A stretch of 64,000 nt of DNA, from NCBI RefSeq assembly GCF_900608595.1, contig NZ_UWYY01000002.1, forward strand, positions 310,001-374,000, in the 5' to 3' direction. Position 1 is the first letter of the stretch, and each line of letters opens with the position of its first letter. This stretch comes from Promicromonospora panici (GTDB lineage Bacteria > Actinomycetota > Actinomycetes > Actinomycetales > Cellulomonadaceae). A program made the position numbers and the translations under genes. Below, piece after piece: positions 53,166 to 62,293 of this stretch. The notes under the pieces are model-generated. The model saw nothing but the letters and a program-made list of their open reading frames with translations. It searched no databases and was not told the DNA's origin.

Positions 53166-53686
53166 TGGGACGCCGGGCGATCATCTTCCACGGGACGGGC
53201 GCCCAGCCCGAGTGGATCTGGTACCCGTGGCTCGCGGACCGCCTGCGCACGCGCGGGTACGACGTCGAGACGCCGCACCACCCCGGGACCAACGTGGAGC
53301 CGATAGCGGCGTTCCTGCCCACGGTGCTCGCCGCGCACACGTTCGACGAGGACACGGTGCTGGTGGGGCACTCGGGCGGGGCGGCTCTGCTGCTGGCGCT
53401 CCTGGAGCATCTCGACGTCACCGTGGCACAGGCCGTGCTTGTGGCGGGTTACTTGACGCTGCCGAACGACGGGGCGGAGCCGGTACTGCAGGACGCGTAC
53501 GACTGGGAGGCGATCCGGTCGCACGCCCGGGAGCTGGTGTTCCTGAACTCGGTGACCGACGAGTTCGGGTGCGACGCGGAGCAGGGGCGGGCGATGTTCG
53601 ACCGGCTGGGCGGGACGCTGGTGGTGCGGGACGACGGTCACTTCACCGGGGACACGTTGGAGATCGTGGACCGGTTGATTTCGTGA
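53165..53686 (+). CDS. RBBP9/YdeN-like serine hydrolase
   Basis: Small alpha/beta hydrolase of 173 residues. It has IIFHGTGAQPEWIWYPWLADRL at the start, the nucleophile elbow VLVGHSGGAALLLALLE (Ser near 70) and DDGHFTG near 160 with the catalytic His; an Asp before SVTDEFGCD could complete the triad. ATG 53165 overlaps the upstream stop (TGATG), with AAGGTGAG before it. The substrate is unknown. Confidence 0.82.
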   Translation: MGRRAIIFHGTGAQPEWIWYPWLADRLRTRGYDVETPHHPGTNVEPIAAFLPTVLAAHTFDEDTVLVGHSGGAALLLALLEHLDVTVAQAVLVAGYLTLPNDGAEPVLQDAYDWEAIRSHARELVFLNSVTDEFGCDAEQGRAMFDRLGGTLVVRDDGHFTGDTLEIVDRLIS

Positions 53687-53842
53687 GCGTGCGATTGAGA
53701 GACCGCTTCGCGTTGGCGAAAGCGTCTGGCAAGATGGCATGACCCGTCGCGCGGCCGCCCGCCCGGACCGCCCGGCGTTCCGATGACGCCGGTGGGCACC
53801 GCGGACACGGTGGCCTCCGGCGCGATCGGGCACTATGGAGTC

Positions 53843-54436
53843 ATGGCTTCCCAGCTCTGGATCACCGGCGACCCCGACACCGACCGTCTGCTGAGCGACG
53901 ACCCGTTCGCACTGCTCGTCGGAATGCTCCTCGACCAGCAGTTCCCGATGGAACACGCCTTCGCCGGCCCGGCCAAGATCCGCGACCGCATGGGCTCGTT
54001 CGACGTGCACGCCATCGCCGAGGCCGACCCGGACGAGTTCGTGACGATGGCGACCACTCCCCCGGCGATCCACCGCTACGGCCGGTCCATGGCCGGACGC
54101 GTGCTGGAGCTCGCACGGACGATCGTCGAGGAGTACGACGGCGACGCCGCGAAGATCTGGACCGCGCCCGGCAACGGAGGCGGCGCCCCGACCGGCCGCG
54201 AAGTGCTCAAGCGACTCAACGCCCTACCCGGCTACGGGGAGCGCAAGGCCAAGATCTTCCTCGCCCTGCTCGGCAAGCAGCGCGACATCCGACCGGAGGG
54301 CTGGCGCGAGGCGGCGGGCGAGTTCGGCGAGGAGGGTTCGCACCGCTCGATCGCGGACGTCACCAGCGCCGAGGCGCTGCAGGAGGTCCGCGCGTTCAAG
54401 AAGGCGCAGAAGGCCGCCGCCAAGTCAGCGGGCTGA
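53843..54436 (+). CDS. HhH-GPD-type base excision DNA repair protein
   Basis: 197-residue DNA glycosylase-like protein. LWITGDPDTDRLLSDDPFALLVGMLLDQQFPMEHAFAGP at the start and LKRLNALPGYGERKAKIFLALLGKQ near 130-150 (helix-hairpin-helix LPGYGERKA) fit the TIGR03252 actinobacterial family. The usual catalytic Asp after the HhH is not obvious; ADVTSAEAL occupies the region. CACTAT six bases before ATG 53843 suggests a leaderless transcript. Confidence 0.85.
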   Translation: MASQLWITGDPDTDRLLSDDPFALLVGMLLDQQFPMEHAFAGPAKIRDRMGSFDVHAIAEADPDEFVTMATTPPAIHRYGRSMAGRVLELARTIVEEYDGDAAKIWTAPGNGGGAPTGREVLKRLNALPGYGERKAKIFLALLGKQRDIRPEGWREAAGEFGEEGSHRSIADVTSAEALQEVRAFKKAQKAAAKSAG

Positions 54437-54531
54437 ACGCGACCGGCACCGGGCTCGCCACTGCGCCGTCTCCGAAGCCTCACGACTCGCGAACGGCTCC
54501 GCCGGTCCGGCCCGCGAGATGCTCGATGCCC

Positions 54532-55518
54532 TCAAACCCGATCGGCGCGGCGCGGCGGGTTGCGCCGTGGCGTGATGATCACGTCCGGCACCGGCGGCGC
54601 AGGAAGGCGGCGCCCGTGGTACCCCTCGACACTTCCGAAGCGCTCGGAGGCGGCCTCCCAGTCCTGCCGGGCTCGCAGGATCTCCTCGTGGTCGCGGACG
54701 ACGAAGTTCCACCACATGACGATCTCCTCCTCGAACGGCGGGCCGCCGAGAAGGATGGTGCGCGCCGGGCCGTCGGAGCGGTTCGTCACCGTCAGGGCCT
54801 CGACGCCCGGCGCTACGTAGCCCAGCTCCCCCGGTTGGACCGCGGTGCCGTCCAGGCGCACGTCACCGGCGTCAACGAGCAGCCCATGCTCGAACCCGGG
54901 GTCGACGGACAGCGTGACCGCGGCGTGCGGCTCGAGGTCGAGCTGTGCGCCCAGCAGGCGCGTGAACGTCCGCACCGGAGATGTCTCGCCTTCCAGCGAG
55001 CCGAGGAAGACCCGCAGCTCGGCCCCGTACATCCGCACGGGCTCCGGCACGTGGTGCTGGAAATCGCGCCCGGCTTCCCGGTCCGCGTCGGGCAGGGCCA
55101 CCCACAGCTGGACGCCGTGGAGGACGGTGGAGTCCGGAGTGGAGACCTCGGAGTGGGCGATGCCGTGGCCGCCGGTCATGAGGTTGAGCTCTCCGGGGCG
55201 GATGAGCGAGTGGGTGCCGAGGCTGTCGCGGTGCTCGATCGTGCCGCTGAAGAGCCAGCTCACCGTCTGCAGGCCCGTGTGCGGATGCGGCGGTAGGTCC
55301 ATGCCGGCCGCCGGGATCTCGACCGGTCCGTAGTGGTCGGCGAAGCACCAGGCGCCGATCAGCGTCCGAGCCCGCTGCGAGATCGTGCGCCGCACCTGCA
55401 AGGCCCGCGGTCCGCCCAGAGGCACGTCGCGTGCCGAGAGCACCTCGACCCCGGTGGTGGTGCTCTCGACCTGCACCCTGGACCGCACGGCTTCAGAAGC
55501 CACTTCTGGATTGCTCAC
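54532..55518 (-). CDS. Pirin family protein (bicupin)
   Basis: 328-residue bicupin. Metal ligands appear in [28 protein letters not shown] near 75-100, then GGHGIAHSE near 117; the second cupin has [25 protein letters not shown]. Relatives include quercetinases and transcription cofactors; the role here is unknown. GTG 55518 overlaps the stop of the reductase gene (GTGA). It is the last gene of the MarR-controlled operon. The C-terminal 25 residues are basic and Pro-rich. Confidence 0.88.
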   Translation of the reverse strand: MSNPEVASEAVRSRVQVESTTTGVEVLSARDVPLGGPRALQVRRTISQRARTLIGAWCFADHYGPVEIPAAGMDLPPHPHTGLQTVSWLFSGTIEHRDSLGTHSLIRPGELNLMTGGHGIAHSEVSTPDSTVLHGVQLWVALPDADREAGRDFQHHVPEPVRMYGAELRVFLGSLEGETSPVRTFTRLLGAQLDLEPHAAVTLSVDPGFEHGLLVDAGDVRLDGTAVQPGELGYVAPGVEALTVTNRSDGPARTILLGGPPFEEEIVMWWNFVVRDHEEILRARQDWEAASERFGSVEGYHGRRLPAPPVPDVIITPRRNPPRRADRV

Positions 55519-56204
55519 CTGGACCACTCCCCGATCGTGTCGCCCACGGCTGCCTGGGTCAGCAGCCGGAGCTCGGTGGCCGGGACGTTGGCGCCGAAGG
55601 CCGCGGTGCCCGGCTCGAGTCGGGCACCCTCGGCGAGAGGTCCGATGGGCACGGGGTCGAAGCCCAGGTCGTCGACGAGCGCCGCGACCTCGGCGACATC
55701 CGCCTCGCTGTCACCGGCGACCGCGATCGCCTTGCGGCCCGGCGCGCCGGCGGGCCGGGCCTCGTCCTCCAGGTCGTGGTACCCCATGTGGTTGAAGGCC
55801 TTGACGACGCGTGCGCCGTCCAGGAACCCCTGCACGAGCGTGCTGGACGAGTCGCCGGGCTCGAGGATCCGCTCGCGTGGCCCGTCGACCTCCCACCAGT
55901 GGTTCATGGTGTCGACGACGAGCTTGCCGCGCAGCTCGTCGATCGGAAGCGCGCGGTACTTGCCGAGCGGGAGGGCGAGGATCACGACGTCGGCTTCCCG
56001 TGCGGCCTCGTCGGCCCGGACAGCGGTGGCGCCGGGCGTCAGGACGTCGATGGTGAGCGCGATCCTCGCCGGGTCACCCGACCCCGCGACGAGCACCCGG
56101 TACCCGGCGGCGAGGGTGAGGCGCGCCAGGACCGTGCCCACCTTCCCGGCCCCGAGGATGCCGACCGTTCGCCGAGCCGTGCCAACGTTCGGGCGCGCGG
56201 TCAT
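55515..56204 (-). CDS. NADPH-dependent F420 reductase-like protein
   Basis: 229-residue Rossmann protein with [29 protein letters not shown] at the N-terminus and [31 protein letters not shown] near 75-105. These are the landmarks of the F420:NADP oxidoreductase (FNO)-like family. It overlaps the LLM gene upstream (ATGA) and the pirin gene downstream. Pairing with an LLM enzyme suggests supply of reduced cofactor, although FNO relatives also include plain NADP-binding proteins. Confidence 0.85.
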   Translation of the reverse strand: MTARPNVGTARRTVGILGAGKVGTVLARLTLAAGYRVLVAGSGDPARIALTIDVLTPGATAVRADEAAREADVVILALPLGKYRALPIDELRGKLVVDTMNHWWEVDGPRERILEPGDSSSTLVQGFLDGARVVKAFNHMGYHDLEDEARPAGAPGRKAIAVAGDSEADVAEVAALVDDLGFDPVPIGPLAEGARLEPGTAAFGANVPATELRLLTQAAVGDTIGEWSR

Positions 56205-57271
56205 CGGGCTACTTCCAGCGTGCTGGGCTTGTCCGCGAGCAGCTCGCGCGCCATCGGGATGACCTCGGTGCCGTACAGCTCGACGGCGCGCAGGCGGTCG
56301 CTCGCGGAGACGGCGCCGGCCGCGGAGTAGATCAGGTCGAAGCGTCCGACGTCGAGCGTGCGAACGGTGCGCGCGATCTTGCGGGCGACGGTCTCGGGCG
56401 AGCCGACGTAGAGAGATCCGTGCTCGACGTCGGCCTCGAATTCCTCGCGCCGCACGGGCGGCCAGCCGCGCAGGGCACCGATACGGTCGCGCACCTCCTT
56501 GTAGCCGGGCCAGAAAAGCCGCTTGGCCTCGTCGTCGGACCGGGCGACAAAGCCCGGGGAGTGCACGCCTACCGGGTAGGCGGTGGTCTCCAGCTGTTCG
56601 GTGGCGCGTCGGTAGAGGTCGATGTACGGGGCGAACCGGTCGGGCGCCCCGCCGATGATCGCGAGCATGAGCCGGAATCCGTACTGCGCGGTGCGGATGA
56701 CGGACTGCGGCGACCCGCCCACGCCGACCCAGGTGGTCAGCCGGCCGGACTCAGTCTTGGGGAACACTTCGGCGTCCTTGAGGGCTGCGCGGGTGGTGCC
56801 CTCCCAGGTGACGGGCTTCTCGTCGAGGAGCTTGTGGAACAGGTCGATCTTCTCCTCGAAGAGGATCTCGTAGTCGGCCAGGTCGTAGCCGAACAGCGGG
56901 AACGACTCGGTGAACGACCCGCGGCCGAGGATCACCTCAGCGCGCCCGTTGGAGAGTGCGTCGACCGTGGCAAAACGCTGGAAGACGCGCACCGGGTCGT
57001 CGGATGACAGGACGGTCACGCCCGAGGCCAGACGGATGCGCTCGGTCCTGGTCGCGATCCCCGCAAGGACCGTCTCGGGGGTGGAGATCGAGAACTCGGG
57101 GCGGTGGTGCTCACCCAGGGCGACGACATCCACGCCGACCTGGTCGGCGAGCACCGCCTCGTCCACGACGGCGCGGATCGACCGACCATGGGAGACGACC
57201 TTCCCCTGGTCGTCGCGAGGCAGATCGCCGAAGCTGTCGATGCCGAACTGGACGGCAGTAAGGTCGGTCAT
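56201..57271 (-). CDS. LLM class flavin/F420-dependent oxidoreductase
   Basis: Luciferase-like TIM-barrel enzyme of 356 residues: [10 protein letters not shown] at the start, [27 protein letters not shown] near 55, [17 protein letters not shown] near 120 and [18 protein letters not shown] near 185. ATG 57271 follows AAGGAG. It is the first gene of an operon with the F420 reductase-like and pirin genes. Its promoter carries two MarR-type palindromes, and on the minus strand TTGACA within the second gives a -35. Confidence 0.88.
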   Translation of the reverse strand: MTDLTAVQFGIDSFGDLPRDDQGKVVSHGRSIRAVVDEAVLADQVGVDVVALGEHHRPEFSISTPETVLAGIATRTERIRLASGVTVLSSDDPVRVFQRFATVDALSNGRAEVILGRGSFTESFPLFGYDLADYEILFEEKIDLFHKLLDEKPVTWEGTTRAALKDAEVFPKTESGRLTTWVGVGGSPQSVIRTAQYGFRLMLAIIGGAPDRFAPYIDLYRRATEQLETTAYPVGVHSPGFVARSDDEAKRLFWPGYKEVRDRIGALRGWPPVRREEFEADVEHGSLYVGSPETVARKIARTVRTLDVGRFDLIYSAAGAVSASDRLRAVELYGTEVIPMARELLADKPSTLEVAR

Positions 57272-57311
57272 GGGTTTCTCCTTGTGAGATCCGGGTCGCA
57301 CCGTCATTGGG

Positions 57312-57354
57312 ATTGACGTGTCAATCCTGTAACGTTCGGAGTTGACGTGTCAAT
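57312..57354. promoter_or_regulatory. Paired MarR-type operators
   Basis: ATTGACGTGTCAAT (57312-57325) and GTTGACGTGTCAAT (57341-57354) are two nearly identical palindromes 29 bases apart in the divergent promoter. On the minus strand TTGACA of the second site and TACAGG 16 bases later make a good promoter for the LLM operon. Occupancy by the adjacent MarR protein would block both directions. Confidence 0.8.
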
Positions 57355-57368
57355 TCCCGGGAGGTGCC

Positions 57369-57839
57369 ATGGCTCAGGAGAAGCGCCGCGCGATGCCTAC
57401 GCGTGAGGAGCTGCGCATCTGGCGCAACTACATCGAGACCGCTGACGCATTGCGCACCCTCCTGGAGGGGCGCATGCAGACCGAGTCGTCCTTGTCCTCC
57501 GCCGACTATCGAGTGCTGCTCGAACTCAGCGAGGCGGACAAGAGGACCTTGCGTTCCTCCGAGCTGGCCGAGCTCATCGGCTGGCAACGCAGCCGCCTGT
57601 CACACCACCTGGGACGGATGGAGAAGCGCGGGCTCGTACACCGGTCCCCGTGCCCCGACGACGTCCACGGCATCAACGTGCAGCTGACCGACCTCGGCGC
57701 GGAATCGTTCCGGCACGGCTCCGTGCCGCACCTGCGTGACGTGCACGAGCTCTTCGTCGCCGCGCTCTCCCCGGAACAGCTGGCAGGGGTCGACGACTTC
57801 ACCGCGACGTTACGGCGACACCTCGAACTCGAGCCGTAG
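57369..57839 (+). CDS. MarR family transcriptional regulator
   Basis: 156-residue winged-helix dimer. SSADYRVLLELSEADKRTLRSSELAELIGWQRSRLSHHLGRMEKRGLVHRS (about 45-95) contains the recognition helix and wing, and PDDVHGINVQLTDLGAESF closes the wing. ATG 57369 follows GGGAGGTG. It is divergent from the LLM/reductase/pirin operon, with paired palindromes between, so autorepression and repression of that operon are likely. Confidence 0.9.
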   Translation: MAQEKRRAMPTREELRIWRNYIETADALRTLLEGRMQTESSLSSADYRVLLELSEADKRTLRSSELAELIGWQRSRLSHHLGRMEKRGLVHRSPCPDDVHGINVQLTDLGAESFRHGSVPHLRDVHELFVAALSPEQLAGVDDFTATLRRHLELEP

Positions 57840-57882
57840 CACGCGACATCCATGACATGTGTCACGCCCGTAGCCTGGGCGG

Positions 57883-59106
57883 ATGAGCAGCCAGTCCGAG
57901 CACGCCGCCGCATCCGCGGCGGCGGAAGCCCGCACCGCGCTGCGGCTCACCCGGAGCATCACCGCGACGTGGTGGTACGTGGCTTCGGCGATCCTGCTCT
58001 TCGAGCTGATCGTGGTCTTCCTGTCGGTCAGCACACTCGTCGAACGCGGCTCCAGCAGCCTCGTGCCGGGCGCTCTGGGCGTCGGTGGGCTGCTGTGGCT
58101 GGGCGCGACGTGGCTTCCGCTGGCCGACTACCGGCACCGGACCGATACGACGCCGCTGGTGATCTGGCGGCGCCATCTCGCGCCACTGCTGATCGCGGCG
58201 GCCTATGGGCTCGCCGCCGGCATCGTCGCCGGCATCTGGGTGATCGGCGTGCTGCCCATGATCCAGGTGCTCCTGCTGCTGAGCTGGCCGCCGGGAGTAC
58301 GCCTCCGCCTGGTGCTGGCCGGGACCGCCCTGCTCGTCGCACTGGCGGTGATCGACGTCCGCCTCGCTCTCGTGGAGAGCAGCACGGTCTGGTTCCAGCT
58401 GATCTTCTACTCCACCGTTCTGCCGGTCGTCACCGTTTCCTCGCTCTGGTGGTGGGACGTACTCGTCACCCTCGACCGAGCACGCACCTCGGAGGCGAAG
58501 CTCGCCGCGACCCAAGAACGGCTACGGCTCGCCACGGACGTCCATGACCTGCAGGGCCACCACCTCCAGGTCATCGCCCTGCAGCTCGAGCTCGCCGAAC
58601 GGCTCATGCCTCAGGACCCGGCAGCCGGCATGGATCAGCTGCGCGCCGCCCGCGCCAGCGTCGACGACGCACGCCAGGGCACGCGCGACCTGGCCACCCG
58701 CTTCCGGTCCGTCCCGCTGGGCGATGAGCTCGCCAACGCGATCGACCTGCTGCGCGCCGCGGGCACCAAGGCTGAGGTCACGGTGGATCCGGACGTGTCG
58801 CTGGCCCCGGCGTCCGCGCTCGGCCCGGTCATCAGGGAGACGACCACGAACGTGCTGCGCCACGGCGCCGGCCGGTGGGCCCGCCTGTCCCTCACCCGCT
58901 CGGACGGGTCGTGGCGCTACGAGATCTCGAACGATGTCGCCAACGACGCAGCCGACGTCGTACCCGACGGCACGGGCGGCGGAGCAGGCCTGGAAGGACT
59001 CGCCCGGCGTGCGGGAGAGGCCGGCGGGGAGCTCGAGGTGCGGCGCGCGGCCGAGACGTTCACCGTGGTCGTCACGGTCCCCGCAACAGGAGAAGATGCC
59101 GGATGA
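57883..59106 (+). CDS. Sensor histidine kinase (NarL-type, HisKA_3)
   Basis: 407-residue membrane kinase with about five helices in residues 27-190, then a dimerisation helix with ERLRLATDVHDLQGHHLQVIALQLE (phosphorylated His near 220). The HATPase region is shortened but has IRETTTNVLRHG (N box) near 310 and GTGGGAGLEGLARRAGEAGG (G boxes) near 365. TAGCCT lies six bases before ATG 57883. TGACATGTGTCA (57853-57864) just upstream is a palindrome that might be a control site. It overlaps its response regulator. Confidence 0.92.
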   Translation: MSSQSEHAAASAAAEARTALRLTRSITATWWYVASAILLFELIVVFLSVSTLVERGSSSLVPGALGVGGLLWLGATWLPLADYRHRTDTTPLVIWRRHLAPLLIAAAYGLAAGIVAGIWVIGVLPMIQVLLLLSWPPGVRLRLVLAGTALLVALAVIDVRLALVESSTVWFQLIFYSTVLPVVTVSSLWWWDVLVTLDRARTSEAKLAATQERLRLATDVHDLQGHHLQVIALQLELAERLMPQDPAAGMDQLRAARASVDDARQGTRDLATRFRSVPLGDELANAIDLLRAAGTKAEVTVDPDVSLAPASALGPVIRETTTNVLRHGAGRWARLSLTRSDGSWRYEISNDVANDAADVVPDGTGGGAGLEGLARRAGEAGGELEVRRAAETFTVVVTVPATGEDAG

Positions 59107-59705
59107 TCCGTGTGCTGCTCGCCGACGACGAGGGGATGATCCGGTCCGCGCTGGCCGCGCTGCTGCGCCTGGAACCCGATATCGAGGTCGTGGCCGAGTG
59201 CGCCGACGGCGCCGAAGCGGTCGCCGAGGCCCAGCGGCTGACGCCTGACGTCTGCCTGCTGGACCTCGAGATGCCGCACCTGGACGGCGTCCAGGTCGCC
59301 GAGAAGCTGAACCGCAGCCTGGCGACCCGGTGCGTGATCGTCACCCGCCACGCCCGACCCGGCGTCCTGCGGCGGGCGCTGGCCTCGGGGGCCGCCGGAT
59401 TCCTGCCCAAGTCCCGCGGGGCAGACGAGGTCGCCGCCGTCATCCGCCGCGTCGCGGCCGGCGGGCGGTACGTCGACCCCGAGGTCGCGGCCGACGCGCT
59501 GAGCGACGAACGCTCACCGCTGACGGACCGCGAGCTCGACGTCCTGCGTGCCGGCCGGAGCGGCGAGACCACCAGGCAGATCGCCCGCACCCTGTCCCTC
59601 GCCCCCGGCACCGTGCGCAACCACATCTCCACCGTCCTGGGCAAGCTCGCTGTCGACACCCGGCAGCAGGCCGTACTCCTCGCCGAAGTGCGCGGCTGGA
59701 TCTGA
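59103..59705 (+). CDS. NarL/DesR-type response regulator
   Basis: 200-residue regulator. The receiver domain has acidic DDE (residues 8-10), phospho-acceptor Asp54 in LLDLEMPHLDG, Thr in VIVTRHARPG and Lys in FLPKSRGAD. The C-terminal LuxR HTH is LTDRELDVLRAGRSGETTRQIARTLSLAPGTVRNHISTVLGKLAV. ATG 59103 overlaps the kinase stop (ATGA). The resemblance to DesK/DesR pairs points to membrane-state sensing, but target genes are not evident nearby. Confidence 0.93.
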   Translation: MIRVLLADDEGMIRSALAALLRLEPDIEVVAECADGAEAVAEAQRLTPDVCLLDLEMPHLDGVQVAEKLNRSLATRCVIVTRHARPGVLRRALASGAAGFLPKSRGADEVAAVIRRVAAGGRYVDPEVAADALSDERSPLTDRELDVLRAGRSGETTRQIARTLSLAPGTVRNHISTVLGKLAVDTRQQAVLLAEVRGWI

Positions 59706-59737
59706 GCGGCGCGGGCGAGCAACCGGCGCCAGGCGGA

Positions 59738-61255
59738 TCAGGGGTTGGCGTACATCTGCACGAGCACGCGGTCGAACCGCAGCGCCGCGAGGTCCTGCCG
59801 AGGGATCGTCCAATAGACCGTAGCCATCGGGAAACCCTCCCACTGTGCCAGGAGCACCCAGTCGGCGGGCTCGACCGCCCAGTCCAGCTCAGCCGCGGAG
59901 CCGAGGACGGGGTCTCCCCAGCCCTCGTGGTCTCTCGCCGTGCCGCCGATCTGCCACGGCACGAACGTGGGCCACGTGTCGTTGATCGCGCCGGCCCATG
60001 CGTCGTTGCGCTCGAGGCCACCGGGCCGGCCCAGGGCGAGACCGACGTACGGGTGGTGGGCGTCCAGCGACACGGCACGCTCCAGGCGCAGCTCCGGCTG
60101 GCCCCGCAGCTCTGCATCGAGGTCCTCGGGGCTGTCGTACGCGTACGGCTCGTAGTCGAGCTCCACCTTCCGCTCCTCGACGGCGACGCCGGCCGGGACG
60201 TAGACCACTCCGCCGTCGAGCACCCGCTCGAGCTCGGGTGTGGCGAGCAGCAGCAGGTGACCGTCGGACGGCAACGGCAGGCTCGACACGCCCTGCGGAA
60301 AGGCCGCGAGGTCGAGGGTCAGGATCAGGTGGTCCTCCGGGTCCGGCGCGTCGGGCGGAAGCAGCACCGGACCGCCCAGGCGGCCGACCACCGGACCGTC
60401 GCCGTCCGGCGACAGCACCACGCACGGCCGCGCCGTCGAGAGCCACTGGTCAACGGTCCCGGACGGGATGTCACGCGCCGCGGCAGCCGCGCGAAACCGG
60501 TCCAGCGTGGCGTGCAGCTCGGCCGTCAGCGGCTCCTCCGACGGCGCCACCACGGCCCGGGCCGCCTGGCGCACGGCCACCGACCCGCTGTTCGCGAGCG
60601 CCACCACCAGCCCGCTGTGCGGCTCGGGATGGCGCGCGAGGCACGCGACGGCGGCAAGCTGACCGGCCGCGTCGAGCCGCTTGACGACCCGCGGGACGAC
60701 GTCGGCGTGCTGGGCCAGGTAGGCGTCGCCGGCCGCGTTCTCGATCATCCGGCTGAGCGGCTCCTGCGGCCCCGGTTCGCGGTGCAGCAGCGCCATGAGG
60801 GTGGTGACCGTCGCGGCGCGGTGGGGCACCCCGCCCGCGTGTGCGATCTGCTCCAGGAACTGCGGCGTACAGCGCGCGACGGCGGCCTCGTGATCCGCGC
60901 GGACAAGGGCCGGCCGGTCGGCGAGCCCGGCCGGGAACAGCACGGCCGCCATGTCGTCGACCAGAAGCATGAGCCATGCTGGCACGTCCGCCGAGGTGCG
61001 GCCGAAAGCACCCCCGTCCCTGAGCACACCGCCGAGCCTGGCGAGCGCCTCGGGCGACGCCGTCCGATAGACCGTGCGCCGCGCGTCGGGAGCGACGTCG
61101 CCCGGCCATCCCGCGAACGCGTCCGACGCGAACGCCGTGGGCGGCTCCGTCCCGTCCAGCACGAACCCGACCACCTGTTCGTGGACGCCGGTGCTGATCG
61201 AGCTCACGTGCGCGAGAACTTCCCGTACGGCTCGCGCCGTCTCTTCCGTGTGCAT
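59738..61255 (-). CDS. DUF1963 (YwqG-like) domain protein
   Basis: 505-residue cytoplasmic protein of unknown function. The first 250 residues are Ala-rich and helical, HEAT-like in character (VACLARHPEPHSGLVVALANSGSVAVRQAARAV). From about 270 a DUF1963 domain follows: RLGGPVLLPPDAPDPEDHLILTLDLAAFP, then LLLLATPE, HPYVGLALGRPGG and DWVLLAQWEGFPMATVYWTIPRQDLAALRFDRVLVQMY at the end. DUF1963 proteins are widespread and often near toxin or immunity genes; no such link is proven here. Confidence 0.8.
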   Translation of the reverse strand: MHTEETARAVREVLAHVSSISTGVHEQVVGFVLDGTEPPTAFASDAFAGWPGDVAPDARRTVYRTASPEALARLGGVLRDGGAFGRTSADVPAWLMLLVDDMAAVLFPAGLADRPALVRADHEAAVARCTPQFLEQIAHAGGVPHRAATVTTLMALLHREPGPQEPLSRMIENAAGDAYLAQHADVVPRVVKRLDAAGQLAAVACLARHPEPHSGLVVALANSGSVAVRQAARAVVAPSEEPLTAELHATLDRFRAAAAARDIPSGTVDQWLSTARPCVVLSPDGDGPVVGRLGGPVLLPPDAPDPEDHLILTLDLAAFPQGVSSLPLPSDGHLLLLATPELERVLDGGVVYVPAGVAVEERKVELDYEPYAYDSPEDLDAELRGQPELRLERAVSLDAHHPYVGLALGRPGGLERNDAWAGAINDTWPTFVPWQIGGTARDHEGWGDPVLGSAAELDWAVEPADWVLLAQWEGFPMATVYWTIPRQDLAALRFDRVLVQMYANP

Positions 61256-61591
61256 CTCGCCTCAGGGGTTCCTCTCGGTCTCCTTCGCGGCGGCAAATTA
61301 CCGGTCTGACCTGGCATAACGGACCTCCGCGACCGGCAGGACAGTAGCAGTGGGCCCAACGCCGGGACCAACGGCGCCTGGCTACGACAGGAGGACGGCA
61401 TCGGCCGGACGGCGGAGCTGTTCACGGAGTACCTGCGCACGTCCCGGGCCCGGGTGGTGCGGTGAGCGGTACGCGTGTTCGCTAGCACCATGGACTCGCG
61501 CACACAGAGCGGTCGCGTCGGGCATCGGCCCTGGTCGAGCTCGCCGAGCTTCAGAACGAACTTGGCCTGACTGAGTGAGGCCCTACATCGC
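61256..61591. other. 336-bp stretch with possible gene remnants
   Basis: No intact gene. Two plus-strand segments look like coding ends. One ends near 61463 (GAWLRQEDGIGRTAELFTEY, followed by about 10 residues and TGA). The other ends near 61578 (ALVELAELQNELGLTE and TGA). Neither has a start or enough length to identify, and they may be chance. The stretch adjoins a toxin-antitoxin pair. Confidence 0.3.
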
Positions 61592-62014
61592 CTACCTCTT
61601 GCCGACCTTCTCGACCTTCACACTGGTGTCAGCAAGCAACAGGTCCAGATCACCGTCATCGCTGGTGAGCACAACCACCGGTCCGTGAAGCGTTAGTGCC
61701 GTGGCGGCGACCACGGCGTCAACGGTCATGTCACGAGCCTTGCGGCGCGAGGATGCTGCACCCGCACGCAGTCGACCGGCGCTGTAGCCGATCTCCGCCG
61801 TGACTTCCTCCACTCGCAAAGCCTTGGCTGCACGCCGCACGCGAGCATCACGCGCGGTGCCGTCGGTGTCCTCTGCGAGAGTTACCGCTGAAGCGTGAAG
61901 GGTCGAGTCCGTGCGACGGGCCACCGTTGCCCAGGCTTGCATCTGCCGCCCGTCGTCGGCCAGCGCGGAGAGGGCCTCGGAGTCCAGCAGAATCGAGTGC
62001 GGGCCGACGATCAC
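61592..62014 (-). CDS. PIN domain ribonuclease toxin (VapC-like)
   Basis: 140-residue PIN protein. The acidic metal-site residues expected for VapC are visible: Asp in SILLDSEALSAL near residue 11, Glu in SAVTLAED near 48, Asp in MTVDAVVAATAL near 99 and Asp in LTSDDGDLDLLLA near 119. The start is GTG 62014, overlapping the antitoxin stop (GTGA). It would cleave a specific RNA (often tRNA) when free of the antitoxin. Confidence 0.85.
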   Translation of the reverse strand: MIVGPHSILLDSEALSALADDGRQMQAWATVARRTDSTLHASAVTLAEDTDGTARDARVRRAAKALRVEEVTAEIGYSAGRLRAGAASSRRKARDMTVDAVVAATALTLHGPVVVLTSDDGDLDLLLADTSVKVEKVGKR

Positions 62015-62241
62015 CGCGCGAGCCTGGCCATGATCGCCGCAACCTCGTCCTCGTCGACGGCACCGTGCTCGGCTTCCATGCTCTGCAGCACGTCGTCGAG
62101 GGCGTCCCGCTCAAGCTGTCGCGCAACCGCCCCAGCAACGTAAGCGGAAAAGCCACGCGACCCCGCGCGGGCACGAACGCCCTCCGATGTGGTCACGGGC
62201 ATGGAGACGGAGTGCTTCTCAATACCGGCTGCAGCAGACAT
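62011..62241 (-). CDS. Ribbon-helix-helix antitoxin (VapB-like)
   Basis: 76-residue protein whose SVSMPVTTSEGVRARAGSRGFSAYVAGAVARQLERD (about 11-46) fits a ribbon-helix-helix DNA-binding fold. The acidic C-terminal tail would bind the toxin. TAGGAT six bases before ATG 62241 suggests a leaderless transcript, overlapped by a palindromic operator. It precedes and overlaps the PIN toxin gene, the usual VapBC order. Confidence 0.83.
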   Translation of the reverse strand: MSAAAGIEKHSVSMPVTTSEGVRARAGSRGFSAYVAGAVARQLERDALDDVLQSMEAEHGAVDEDEVAAIMARLAR

Positions 62242-62248
62242 GCTGCGA

Positions 62249-62265
62249 TCCTACTTGAAGTAGGA
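62249..62265. promoter_or_regulatory. Palindromic operator of the toxin-antitoxin operon
   Basis: TCCTACTT, G and AAGTAGGA form a perfect 8+1+8 palindrome. On the minus strand its inner half is part of the -10 (TAGGAT) just ahead of the antitoxin ATG. This is the expected position for autorepression by the RHH antitoxin complex. Confidence 0.75.
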
Positions 62266-62293
62266 ATGCCACGCTACAGAATCTCGACAGCTG

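Noticed and set aside
61350..61574. A 74-codon plus-strand gene before the PIN toxin
   Set aside because: Cys/Arg-rich translation with no start signal; the coding-like remnants nearby are in other frames.
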